Shown here in pieces: positions 1 to 7,800 of a DNA stretch of 63,829 nucleotides (position 1 is the stretch's first letter; every line of letters starts with the position of its first letter). The notes below the pieces were generated by a model. That model ran no database searches, was not told where the DNA came from, and saw nothing but the letters and a program-made list of their open reading frames with translations. Position numbers and translations under genes: made by a program. Source of the stretch: Deltaproteobacteria bacterium (GTDB lineage Bacteria > Desulfobacterota > Desulfomonilia > Desulfomonilales > Desulfomonilaceae); assembly GCA_021777225.1 (NCBI GenBank), contig JAJYDQ010000012.1:1-63829 (forward strand), written 5' to 3'.

Positions 1-60
1 GTGTCTGGGGCCAATATCAGTAATTCTATCTTTCAACGGTTCGCTGGGATCGTAAGGCAT
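1..60 (-). CDS. dsrB: Dissimilatory sulfite reductase beta subunit, N-terminal fragment
   Basis: Only the first 20 codons lie in the window (MPYDPSEPLKDR...), and the gene continues past the left edge. A GGGAGG ribosome-binding site lies 8 bases before the ATG, inside the 15-base gap after dsrA, so the two are co-transcribed. DsrB pairs with DsrA in the alpha2beta2 siroheme enzyme that reduces sulfite in the cytoplasm. The identification rests mainly on position directly after dsrA and on the N-terminal sequence style of the family. Whether dsrD follows cannot be seen. Confidence 0.85.
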   Translation of the reverse strand, partial: MPYDPSEPLKDRITDIGPRH

Positions 61-75
61 CTTGTTGACCTCCCT

Positions 76-1365
76 TTACCTCTGATGTTTCGCTCGGAAA
101 GCTTCGATGTCTCGGGTCCATCCACCCTCAACTTCTTCTTCTTTCCAGAAAATGTACGGATTGGATCTAGGCTCGTCGACCATTCTTGGATCAGGATCAA
201 GTTCGCAGACCCTGAGGAATTCCTGGAAGGATTTCCTTTGAATCAATTCACCAAGACGTTCACGGTTCTTACCTTCTTCCATCCACCAATCCCAAACTTT
301 CTCAACAAGATCTTTTGCTTCAGAGAAGGGAGACTCCATCGGCAGAAATGGAACGGTCAGAGTGGACATTTGGGCGCCTTCAAGGATAGGGGCTTTCGCA
401 CCGAAAAGAATAGACGCGCCCGTATCCAGGCCTCTTCTAAGGGCTCGAGGCATTACATTCAAGCAATGCATGCAGCGGACACATTCCTTATTGTTGATCT
501 CGAGCTTGGATCCATCCCATCGCATACAACCTGTTGGGCAAAGGTCAATAACCTCTTTTTGGATGTCAAATTTGCCCCAATCTCTACCCGAATAAGCGCC
601 GGCGTTCGGAGCAAATTCTCCGCCTACATACGCCTTAACTGCGGCTTGGTCTATACGGATGTCGTCTCTCCAAGTCCCGATAAAAGACATGTCGGAACGG
701 GCGATAGACGCCACGCAACCGTTAGGACAACCGTCAAACTTGAATTTGAACTTGTAGGGAAACGCAGGACGATGAAGTTCATCCTGATATTCATGAGTAA
801 GATTATCGCAGGCTTCCTGAGTGTCATAACATGCGAATTCACATCGGGATTGACCCAAACAGCACTCGGGGGTTCTCAGGTTAGACCCGGATCCGCCAAG
901 ATCCTGATGTAATTCATGGGTCATTTCGAAGAATAGAGGCTCAAGATGATCTGTGGTTGTGCCTAAGAATACGATGTCACCAGTGGATCCATGCATGTTG
1001 GTAAGACCGCTGCCATGGTGTTCCCAAAGATCACATAGGCTTCTCAGATATTTTGCGGTATAAAATTTACTTGATGGTTGATTGACCCGGACAGTATGAA
1101 AATGAGCCACACCGGGAAACGTTTTTGGTTGGTCACAATATCGTCCTATGATGCCACCGCCGTATCCAAATACGCCCACGATACCACCATGCTTCCAGTG
1201 AGTGACCTTGTCCATGTAAGATAATTCCATCACCCCTAATAAATCTTCAGGAGCGTCTTTGAGAATGTGTTTTCCGTTTTCCACCTGCTGCTTGATATCA
1301 GATACAAAGCTAGGCCACGGCCCCTTTTCTAATTCATCAAGCATAGGGGTATTGTGTTTTCCCAT
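76..1365 (-). CDS. dsrA: Dissimilatory sulfite reductase alpha subunit
   Basis: This is the alpha subunit of DsrAB, the siroheme/[4Fe-4S] enzyme of the final step of sulfate respiration. At 429 residues it has normal family length. Cluster-ligand cysteines are visible at about 169 and 175 (ECCLGQSRC) and at 213 and 217 (CPNGC). The inserted ferredoxin domain shows CPTGC near 276-280 and CVRCMHC at 295-301. The start is supported by a strong GAGGAGG site just upstream. It is the first gene of a leftward dsrAB unit and faces a divergent dsrN-type operon. All expected cysteines are intact, so the gene looks functional. Confidence 0.97.
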   Translation of the reverse strand: MGKHNTPMLDELEKGPWPSFVSDIKQQVENGKHILKDAPEDLLGVMELSYMDKVTHWKHGGIVGVFGYGGGIIGRYCDQPKTFPGVAHFHTVRVNQPSSKFYTAKYLRSLCDLWEHHGSGLTNMHGSTGDIVFLGTTTDHLEPLFFEMTHELHQDLGGSGSNLRTPECCLGQSRCEFACYDTQEACDNLTHEYQDELHRPAFPYKFKFKFDGCPNGCVASIARSDMSFIGTWRDDIRIDQAAVKAYVGGEFAPNAGAYSGRDWGKFDIQKEVIDLCPTGCMRWDGSKLEINNKECVRCMHCLNVMPRALRRGLDTGASILFGAKAPILEGAQMSTLTVPFLPMESPFSEAKDLVEKVWDWWMEEGKNRERLGELIQRKSFQEFLRVCELDPDPRMVDEPRSNPYIFWKEEEVEGGWTRDIEAFRAKHQR

Positions 1366-1442
1366 TAAAGGTTCCTCCTCTCTACTTAGGTCTTCTGCGA
1401 TTCGAGCGATCGTGATCTATTCAAGTGACCGGAAACAAAAAA

Positions 1443-1501
1443 CGCCGGTATACCCGACTGTTCAAGCTTTTTGAGCTGATTAGAATTTAGTCAAACCGGC
1501 G
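1443..1501 (-). promoter_or_regulatory. Structured 5' leader element of the dsrAB mRNA
   Basis: CGCCGGT (1443-1449) and ACCGGCG (1495-1501) are perfect inverted arms. Inside them, GACT/AGTC and an AGCT/AGCT pair with a short A-rich loop can extend the helix. On the minus strand this would be an imperfect hairpin in the untranslated leader between the candidate dsr promoter and dsrA. No poly-T run follows, so it does not look like a simple terminator. Its function is unknown; it may affect mRNA stability, protein binding or translation. Confidence 0.4.
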
Positions 1502-1550
1502 AATTTATTGAGCATGAATGAAAAAGGCCACCGAATTGAAGATTCTTAAA

Positions 1551-1580
1551 AATCTAATTCAAATGAGTAGCCCAAGTCAA
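1551..1580 (-). promoter_or_regulatory. Candidate sigma70-type promoter for dsrAB
   Basis: On the minus strand TTGACT (1575-1580) is followed after 18 bases by TAGATT (1551-1556). This would give a leader of roughly 180 bases before dsrA that contains the inverted repeat at 1443-1501. The -35 box is good and the -10 box matches four of six positions. It was predicted by eye only. Confidence 0.4.
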
Positions 1581-1614
1581 GAAAAAAATCCCAAGAGTTT
1601 TAGTAAATAACATC

Positions 1615-1662
1615 TCTCTCAATTTATGACATACTTGAATTTTGTGACATTTTGTTGAGAGA
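1615..1662. promoter_or_regulatory. Inverted and direct repeat cluster in the dsr divergent region
   Basis: TCTCTCAA (1615-1622) and TTGAGAGA (1655-1662) form perfect 8-base inverted arms. Between them lie two imperfect tandem 17-base units (1621-1637 and 1638-1654), each built as AATTT..TGACAT..TTG. The cluster sits between the candidate dsrAB promoter and the divergent gene at 1692, a natural place for a regulator controlling one or both. The TTGTGA core recalls half-sites of CRP/FNR- or Rex-type regulators, but there is no full consensus for any of them. Confidence 0.4.
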
Positions 1663-1691
1663 ATACTTTTTCTACTAAGTTAGGAACTCTG

Positions 1692-2879
1692 ATGCGCACC
1701 ATGATGCCGAAATTTCGTTTCCTGTATTCGACCCCAGACGGGAATCCCAAGATACTTGATTCAAAAAGCCTTGAAAGCAATATCCCCGTTACAAGGGACG
1801 AATCGCTTTCATCCGACCCAAAGCGTATAACTTATAGAAACTATATGGAATCTATACAAACTTTTCTGCTGGAGAATTTAAATGAATTTCATGATCTGGT
1901 TCTACAAGATAGTCGGGCCACTGAAGAAATAAAATCGATAGATTTGGTCGCGGAGAAAAGGGGAGCTGACTATTTTCCAGCGTCTGTGAGGGTTAGGACC
2001 GGGAAGGATGAAACCTGGTTTGTTGTAAACGTGGCGCTAACGGATAGAGGCTTATCCAGAATCAGACAGGATTATGATTTACTAAAATACCTTGGATCTC
2101 AAGATGAAAACAAATTTTTGCCTGCAATCTATTTCATTAATACTTTTCAGGACACTAGCGCATCAATGCTTGGCTCTCCCGTCCAAATGTTTTTAGCTGA
2201 ATGGTTTAGGGGATATCACGAATTCCATGTCTCAAGTTCAGCAAAAAACAGCCAATCCGTCTTCAGTTTGTGGGATACTGACAATGGTTATAGCGAATTC
2301 CCTGAGTCTGTTGCACTTCAATTAATCGAGAAAGTTTCTTATATCCTGGGTTACTTTTTCAATCTGGAGACGTTTCAGGAGATATATCCTTGGCATCACG
2401 CCGCGGGTGATTTCATAGCCAGGTTGACCCCTTTCCCCGATGTGAAGTTAATAACAGTCAGACAATACGAAAGTCGGGTTTCGTTTCCCGATGATTCCCA
2501 TGAAAATCTTAACGATGCGTTATTGATATTTTTGGCCAATCTGACCATTCGTGCAAGGATCGACAGAATAGGTGGCACAGGACAATTTGTGTGGCTTAGA
2601 GGGCAATTCGCAAAATCAATATTTATTGGGTTCCTGAAATCTATTATGACCAAAGAGCAGGAGAGGCGAGGGAGCTATGATTTTTTTAAAAAATTTATTA
2701 AAACTCTTTGGACGCGCACAATCGAAGATTGGTCTCAGCTTTTTATTCAAATAATTGAATCTTATGATCAGAGGGCTCCTGACTTTGAAATAATCAAAGA
2801 AAACTTGGTCGATCATATTTTTGATGTATACCAGAACTGTCGAGACCTGATGATAGAAAATAAAATCGATATCAATTAA
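1692..2879 (+). CDS. Uncharacterised dsr-linked protein, possibly phosphotransferase-like
   Basis: I do not recognise a named family. The 395-residue protein has no signal peptide or clear membrane segment. Visible features are a strand/helix stretch at about 108-135 (WFVVNVALTDRG then IRQDYDLLKYLG), a hydrophobic segment with EWFRGYHEF at about 170-178, and a histidine-rich PWHHAAGDF motif at 233-241. That order loosely recalls the kinase/APH fold (nucleotide-binding lobe, hinge, HxxxGD loop), but this is inference only. AGGA at 1682-1685 supports the start. It is the first gene of a rightward operon with two DsrN-like amidases (gap 19 bases) and is divergent from dsrAB, which suggests a role tied to sulfite reductase or its cofactor. 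Confidence 0.75.
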   Translation: MRTMMPKFRFLYSTPDGNPKILDSKSLESNIPVTRDESLSSDPKRITYRNYMESIQTFLLENLNEFHDLVLQDSRATEEIKSIDLVAEKRGADYFPASVRVRTGKDETWFVVNVALTDRGLSRIRQDYDLLKYLGSQDENKFLPAIYFINTFQDTSASMLGSPVQMFLAEWFRGYHEFHVSSSAKNSQSVFSLWDTDNGYSEFPESVALQLIEKVSYILGYFFNLETFQEIYPWHHAAGDFIARLTPFPDVKLITVRQYESRVSFPDDSHENLNDALLIFLANLTIRARIDRIGGTGQFVWLRGQFAKSIFIGFLKSIMTKEQERRGSYDFFKKFIKTLWTRTIEDWSQLFIQIIESYDQRAPDFEIIKENLVDHIFDVYQNCRDLMIENKIDIN

Positions 2880-2898
2880 TGAGCATAAATTCCTGGCA

Positions 2899-4362
2899 AT
2901 GAACATTCCCCGACTTCTTATAACCGCCCTTAAAGGTGGTTCCGGCAAGACGCTCATAACAGTGGGGCTGACCGCCGCCTTTCGTAAAAGAGGGTTGAGC
3001 CCGAGTGTTTTTAAAAAAGGACCGGATTATATAGATTCAGGTTGGTTGGGTGTAGCCGCAAACCGCCCGTGTTACAATCTGGACCAGTATCTTTTTCCCC
3101 GCGACATTATTCTCCATTCATTTGTACATAGATCTGCAAATTCCCGTATTGCAATAGTTGAAGGCAATAGGGGGCTTTTCGATGGAGTTGACAATCAGGG
3201 CTCGTTTAGCAGCGCGGAACTGTCGAAATGTTTGATGAGTCCGACAATACTGATAATCGATTGTGTGAAAATGACGGGGACGGCGGCAGCTCTTGTGAAA
3301 GGTTGCCTGGAATTTGATCCGGAACTTCATATTGCCGGTATAATTCTAAATAGAATTAAAGGCGCCAGACACGAGCACGTCGTTAGGCAATCTATTCAAA
3401 GAATTAGCGATATACCGGTATTGGGAGTTGTGCCCAGCATGAGGTTAAAGAATTTTCCGCAAAGACATCTTGGGTTGATACCTATTCAAGAACATCCGGC
3501 GTCCATGAGTTTTGTAGAGGAAGCGAGGATGATTGCGGAAAATAGTCTGGATTTGGACGAGATTGAAAAAGTTTCGCAACTCGCTGTGGATCTTCACGTT
3601 GTTTGTAGAGTTGTAGAAAATCCACAAATCGGCGGTTTGAGACAACGTGTGACAATAGGTATCCTACGTGATTCTGCCTTTCAGTTTTACTACCCCGAAA
3701 ACATTGAAGCATTGCGTGTCAGGGGGGCTGAGATCATTGAAATAAACTCCCTTGAATCGAATAACCTACCGAATATAGACGCTCTATATATAGGCGGTGG
3801 ATTTCCGGAGACCAATGCTGAAAGACTCGCCGAAGCCCGGCTTTTTAAAACTTCGGTGAAATCGTTCGTTGAATCAGGTGGCCCTGTTTATGCTGAATGT
3901 GGTGGTTTTATGTTTTTGGCCAGGGAGTTGGTTGTTGACCATAAAAAATTTCCGATGGTCGGTGTTTTTGCCGCCCTGTCCATCCTGCGCACAAGGCCAC
4001 AAGGCTTGGGATATGTTGAACTTAGGGCTCGCAAAGATAACCCGTTTTTCGAAACTGGGCAAACGCTTCGAGGTCATGAATTCCATTATTCCACAATGGT
4101 ATTGGACGGAGCCGGTTCCCATCACCGACCATTTGATATGTTAAGGGGTTATGGGCTAGATGGCGCTCATGACGGCCTTTGTGTAAAGAACGCGCTAGGA
4201 TTATACTCGCATATTCATGCATTAGGGGAGCCCTCGTGGGCTGATGCGCTGATTCGAAAAGCTCAAGAATTTCGAATGAATAAAATACTGCAAAACGAAA
4301 ACCTGAGAAATGCAAAAAATCCCGAGGCTCATGGTTGCCGCCCTGAAGGGCGGAGCTGGTAA
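2899..4362 (+). CDS. dsrN: CobB/CbiA-family amidotransferase, DsrN-like, copy 1
   Basis: Members amidate tetrapyrrole carboxylates with ATP and glutamine: CbiA acts on cobyrinic acid, and DsrN is assigned to siroheme (siroamide) for dissimilatory sulfite reductase. The N-terminal P-loop KGGSGKT is at residues 12-18. The C-terminal class I glutaminase domain carries the nucleophile in YAECGG (Cys334) and the catalytic-type histidines in YSHIH (438/440). The conserved RDSAFQFYYPEN and GGGFPET segments are present. No other cobalamin gene is nearby while dsrAB is, so DsrN is the preferred role. The last 17 codons overlap the start of copy 2, giving this copy an unusual tail ending in RSW. No strong ribosome-binding site was seen. 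Confidence 0.88.
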   Translation: MNIPRLLITALKGGSGKTLITVGLTAAFRKRGLSPSVFKKGPDYIDSGWLGVAANRPCYNLDQYLFPRDIILHSFVHRSANSRIAIVEGNRGLFDGVDNQGSFSSAELSKCLMSPTILIIDCVKMTGTAAALVKGCLEFDPELHIAGIILNRIKGARHEHVVRQSIQRISDIPVLGVVPSMRLKNFPQRHLGLIPIQEHPASMSFVEEARMIAENSLDLDEIEKVSQLAVDLHVVCRVVENPQIGGLRQRVTIGILRDSAFQFYYPENIEALRVRGAEIIEINSLESNNLPNIDALYIGGGFPETNAERLAEARLFKTSVKSFVESGGPVYAECGGFMFLARELVVDHKKFPMVGVFAALSILRTRPQGLGYVELRARKDNPFFETGQTLRGHEFHYSTMVLDGAGSHHRPFDMLRGYGLDGAHDGLCVKNALGLYSHIHALGEPSWADALIRKAQEFRMNKILQNENLRNAKNPEAHGCRPEGRSW

Positions 4363-5758
4363 AACTCTACTCACTATAGGGATAACAGCCGCTCTAACAA
4401 ATCGCGGTTTATCCATAGTTACTTTCAAGAAAGGCCCTGATTACATTGACGCTGGTTGGCTTGGTAAAGCCGCTGGATGTCATTGTCGTAATCTCGATTC
4501 ATACCTTTTTGACGCCGACACTCTTAAGACATCATTTTGCGCTGGAGCGAACAGGTGTGACATTGCCGTAATAGAGGGAAACAGGGGATTGTTTGACGGT
4601 GTCAGCGCCTCTGGCGAATATAGTTCGGCTGAGCTGGCAAAGCTTCTGAATTGTCCCGTCGCTCTCGTTGTTGACGCGTCAAAGATGACGCGTACCGCGG
4701 CCGCTTTGGTTCTCGGATGTAAATTGTTGGATCCTAGTGTTTCTATCAAAGCCGTAATCTTGAACAGGGTGGCGGGTTCCAGGCATGAGAAGACGCTTCG
4801 CGAGTCCATAGAAGACCATTGTTCCATACCAGTGATTGGATGTGTCAACAAGCTTTCGCTTGAAAATTTCCCCCAAAGGCACCTTGGCCTTTTGCCACTG
4901 TTCGAGCACGCTGGGGCTAACGAATTGATAGTTCAGGCCGCGCAGGTAGTTGAGCGCTCAATCGATCTGGATCGACTAGTAAGAATAGCAAATACTGCGG
5001 ACCCTTTTAATTGCGATTATTCAGTCAATTTGGCGCTAAAACGTGACCCATCTCACGTGGACCTAAAAATTGGTGTACTGAGAGATTCGGCTTTCCAGTT
5101 TTATTACCCGGAAAACTTGTCTGCTTTATCTGCGACCGGAGCAAAATTGGTCGAAATTTCAGCGCTTGAATCCAAACCTATTCCAGAGTTGGACGCTCTT
5201 TATATCGGTGGTGGTTTTCCTGAGACACATGCCGAATGTTTAGCAAAAAACACGGTTTTCAAGAATTCTTTATTTGAAGCGGTTGAATCCGGTCTCCCAG
5301 TCTATGCGGAATGTGGTGGCTTGATGTATTTGGCGAGAGAACTGACTATAGATAATACTACCTACCCGATGGTTGGAGTTTTTGATGTTGGAACTGTCCT
5401 CGAAAGGATACCCCAAGGCCACGGTTACATGACTGTGGAGGTGGTGGTTCACAACCCATTCTTCCCGGTTGGGTCCGTTTTCAAAGGACACGAGTTTCAC
5501 TATTCATATATACAATCTGAAAACGTCAGGCGAAGTTCGTATGCGTTCAAGGTAATTCGAGGGCACGGAATCAATGGCGCCTATGATGGCATTTTCCGAA
5601 ACAATGCGTTAGGGACATATCTACATCTGCACGCATTAGGCGCGCAAGAATGGGCCCAACATATATTAAATCGGGCGGTTCAATATCATAGCGCCCAAAA
5701 GTCAGATTCGACCGTAAGACAATGGATCCCGGGGCCTAAAAGCAATCATCAAATATGA
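4310..5758 (+). CDS. dsrN: CobB/CbiA-family amidotransferase, DsrN-like, copy 2
   Basis: This is a tandem paralogue of the preceding gene with the same architecture: P-loop KGGAGKT at residues 13-19, glutaminase Cys335 in YAECGG, and YLHLH histidines at 439/441. All catalytic residues are retained in both copies, so neither looks like a decayed duplicate. The start at 4310 gives the same offset to the P-loop as in copy 1; it lies 53 bases inside copy 1 in another reading frame and has only weak ribosome-binding sequence, so translational coupling is likely. The substrate is probably siroheme or another tetrapyrrole acid. The two copies may amidate different side chains, or one may act on a cobalamin precursor. 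The stop overlaps the next gene by four bases. Confidence 0.88.
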   Translation: MQKIPRLMVAALKGGAGKTLLTIGITAALTNRGLSIVTFKKGPDYIDAGWLGKAAGCHCRNLDSYLFDADTLKTSFCAGANRCDIAVIEGNRGLFDGVSASGEYSSAELAKLLNCPVALVVDASKMTRTAAALVLGCKLLDPSVSIKAVILNRVAGSRHEKTLRESIEDHCSIPVIGCVNKLSLENFPQRHLGLLPLFEHAGANELIVQAAQVVERSIDLDRLVRIANTADPFNCDYSVNLALKRDPSHVDLKIGVLRDSAFQFYYPENLSALSATGAKLVEISALESKPIPELDALYIGGGFPETHAECLAKNTVFKNSLFEAVESGLPVYAECGGLMYLARELTIDNTTYPMVGVFDVGTVLERIPQGHGYMTVEVVVHNPFFPVGSVFKGHEFHYSYIQSENVRRSSYAFKVIRGHGINGAYDGIFRNNALGTYLHLHALGAQEWAQHILNRAVQYHSAQKSDSTVRQWIPGPKSNHQI

Positions 5759-7734
5759 CCGATCGGAACCATAACTTGAATAATTCGAAACATTCTTCGA
5801 GAGACAAAATTAAAGAAATTTTAGGACCCAATGGAATAGCATCGCGGACTATTCCGGGTTATGAATTCCGGGAACAGCAAATCATCATGGCTGAGTCCGT
5901 CCTAGATGCTCTGTTAGCGGAAGATACGTTGATAATTGAAGCCCCTACCGGGACGGGGAAAACCCTGGCCTACCTAGTTGCGGCGGCCCTCAGCGACAAG
6001 AAGATCGCCATCTCAACCGGCACAAAAAATCTGCAGGAGCAGCTTTTTTTAAAAGACATTCCTTTTGTTAGACAATCCATATTCCCCGGTCTGAAAGCGG
6101 CCCTTCTTAAGGGGCGAAGTAACTTCATTTGTCATCAGAGGTTCAAGAATTACCTTCGTCAACCTAGTTTCTATGAACAATGGGAAGAAAAGCTTCTTCA
6201 AAAGATTATTCAGTGGTATCAGACTACGTCTATTCGGGGAGAAGGAGATAGGGCAGAGATAGATAACCTGCCTGACGAAAGTCCTTTGTGGTCTGAAATA
6301 TGTTCAACTGCCGAGACTTGTTTGGGACGAAGCTGTTTCGATTTTGAGCGATGTTTTATCCAGAAGATGAGATCCAGGGCTTCGGATGTCTCGTTGATGG
6401 TCATTAATCATAGTCTTCTAGCTTCTGATATGGTTGTTCGAGCTAGTGGCCGTGGAGAGGTAATCCCTCGTTTTGACGCATTGATTATAGACGAGGCCCA
6501 TGCCTTCGAAGAAACAGTGACGCAACATTTTGGTTTCCATTCTAGCGTTTACAAGATCAGAAAATTCGCCAAAGACTGTAAGTTTCACCTTAATCAGGCC
6601 GAAGTAAATGAAGAAAAATTTGAGAAGGAGCTGCGGAGGTCAGAAGAACACGCAAAGAATTTATTTGGAATTTTTGAAGAGGACCCAGCTCAGAGAATCA
6701 GAATAGACCCCACCGACAGTCGTGTCAAAGAGGCCAGATCAAACCTGTCCCAGACCCTGAGCAGCGTTTTTTCAATGTTGGAAGCGCTTCCAAAGCATAG
6801 TGAAGAACTCAAGAATATTGTGCAACGCGCTCGGGATCTTCGCGTTGAAATAGATACCATATTTGGCCCGCTTTCTGGAAATGATTACGCCACCTGGGTT
6901 GAAAAAAGAGACAGAATGATCGCCGGCCACGCTTGTCCAATCAAAATTGGCCATTCCCTGCGATCCAGACTGTATGAGAAAGTGCCTGGGGTTGTTTTTA
7001 CCTCTGCTACACTGGCTACCAGCGGATCTTTCAATTATTTTAAGTCCAGTGTTGGATTAAACGGAGGCTTGTCTTCCAGGGAACAAATCCTGGATAGCCC
7101 CTTTGATTACCAAAGACAAACGCTATTTTACATTCCCGAATCTGTTCCTGAACCTAATTCAAAGGAATTTGTTCCAATTCTGACCGAAAGAATTAGAGAA
7201 ATTCTCTTGATAACCCAAGGTCGTGCCTTTGTACTTTTTACTTCTAACAGGAACATGGAAATGGTTTTCCAGAATTTGAGGGGAAGCTTGCCCTTTCCAC
7301 TCATGTTGCAGGGCACAAAACCCAAAACAAAACTCATTGAAGAGTTCAAAAGTAACAATGGCGCAGTACTTTTTGGAACATCTTCTTTCTGGGAAGGAGT
7401 GGATGTTCAGGGGGAGGCATTATCATGCGTCATAATAGACAGATTACCTTTCGCTCCCCCGGATGATCCGATCCTGTCCACGAGGGTCGAACTGTTAAGG
7501 TCTGAAGGAAAGAACCCATTTTTCCTTTTGCAGGTCCCAATGGCCGCAATATCTTTGAAACAGGGTCTGGGGAGATTGATCAGAAACAGGACCGATCATG
7601 GGGCTTTGTGCGTTATGGATACCAGAATCGTGACCAAGAGCTATGGCAAGATCTTTTTCGAAAGTCTTCACAAAAGTCCCTTGACTAGATCGTTAAAAGC
7701 TGTGAAAGCCTTTTTTGATACTTTAAATTCATAA
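5755..7734 (+). CDS. DinG/YoaA-family ATP-dependent DNA helicase
   Basis: This is a superfamily 2 helicase of the XPD/DinG type with 659 residues. Visible motifs are Walker A PTGTGKTLAY near residue 63, the iron-sulfur cysteines (C in NFICHQ, then the CLGRSC and ERCF group), DEAH in IIDEAHAFEE, and C-terminal motif VI-like GLGRLIRN. Such enzymes unwind forked DNA, D-loops or G-quadruplexes during repair. No N-terminal exonuclease is fused, so it matches the DinG/YoaA form. Start and previous stop overlap as ATGA, putting it in the same transcript as the amidases, though no functional link is evident. Confidence 0.92.
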   Translation: MTDRNHNLNNSKHSSRDKIKEILGPNGIASRTIPGYEFREQQIIMAESVLDALLAEDTLIIEAPTGTGKTLAYLVAAALSDKKIAISTGTKNLQEQLFLKDIPFVRQSIFPGLKAALLKGRSNFICHQRFKNYLRQPSFYEQWEEKLLQKIIQWYQTTSIRGEGDRAEIDNLPDESPLWSEICSTAETCLGRSCFDFERCFIQKMRSRASDVSLMVINHSLLASDMVVRASGRGEVIPRFDALIIDEAHAFEETVTQHFGFHSSVYKIRKFAKDCKFHLNQAEVNEEKFEKELRRSEEHAKNLFGIFEEDPAQRIRIDPTDSRVKEARSNLSQTLSSVFSMLEALPKHSEELKNIVQRARDLRVEIDTIFGPLSGNDYATWVEKRDRMIAGHACPIKIGHSLRSRLYEKVPGVVFTSATLATSGSFNYFKSSVGLNGGLSSREQILDSPFDYQRQTLFYIPESVPEPNSKEFVPILTERIREILLITQGRAFVLFTSNRNMEMVFQNLRGSLPFPLMLQGTKPKTKLIEEFKSNNGAVLFGTSSFWEGVDVQGEALSCVIIDRLPFAPPDDPILSTRVELLRSEGKNPFFLLQVPMAAISLKQGLGRLIRNRTDHGALCVMDTRIVTKSYGKIFFESLHKSPLTRSLKAVKAFFDTLNS

Positions 7735-7800
7735 CCCTTTTGAAATGAGCGCTACTTGTCGTCAAACCCGGCAATCTGATTTTGTGAGTCTGGTCGTTTC

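Noticed and set aside
1-912. Long rightward open frame of 303 codons at the left edge
   Set aside because: It is the antisense shadow of dsrA, with no ribosome-binding site and no protein-like composition.
1642-1669. TTGTGA...TACTTT as a promoter for the gene at 1692
   Set aside because: The -10 match is only three of six, too weak to call.
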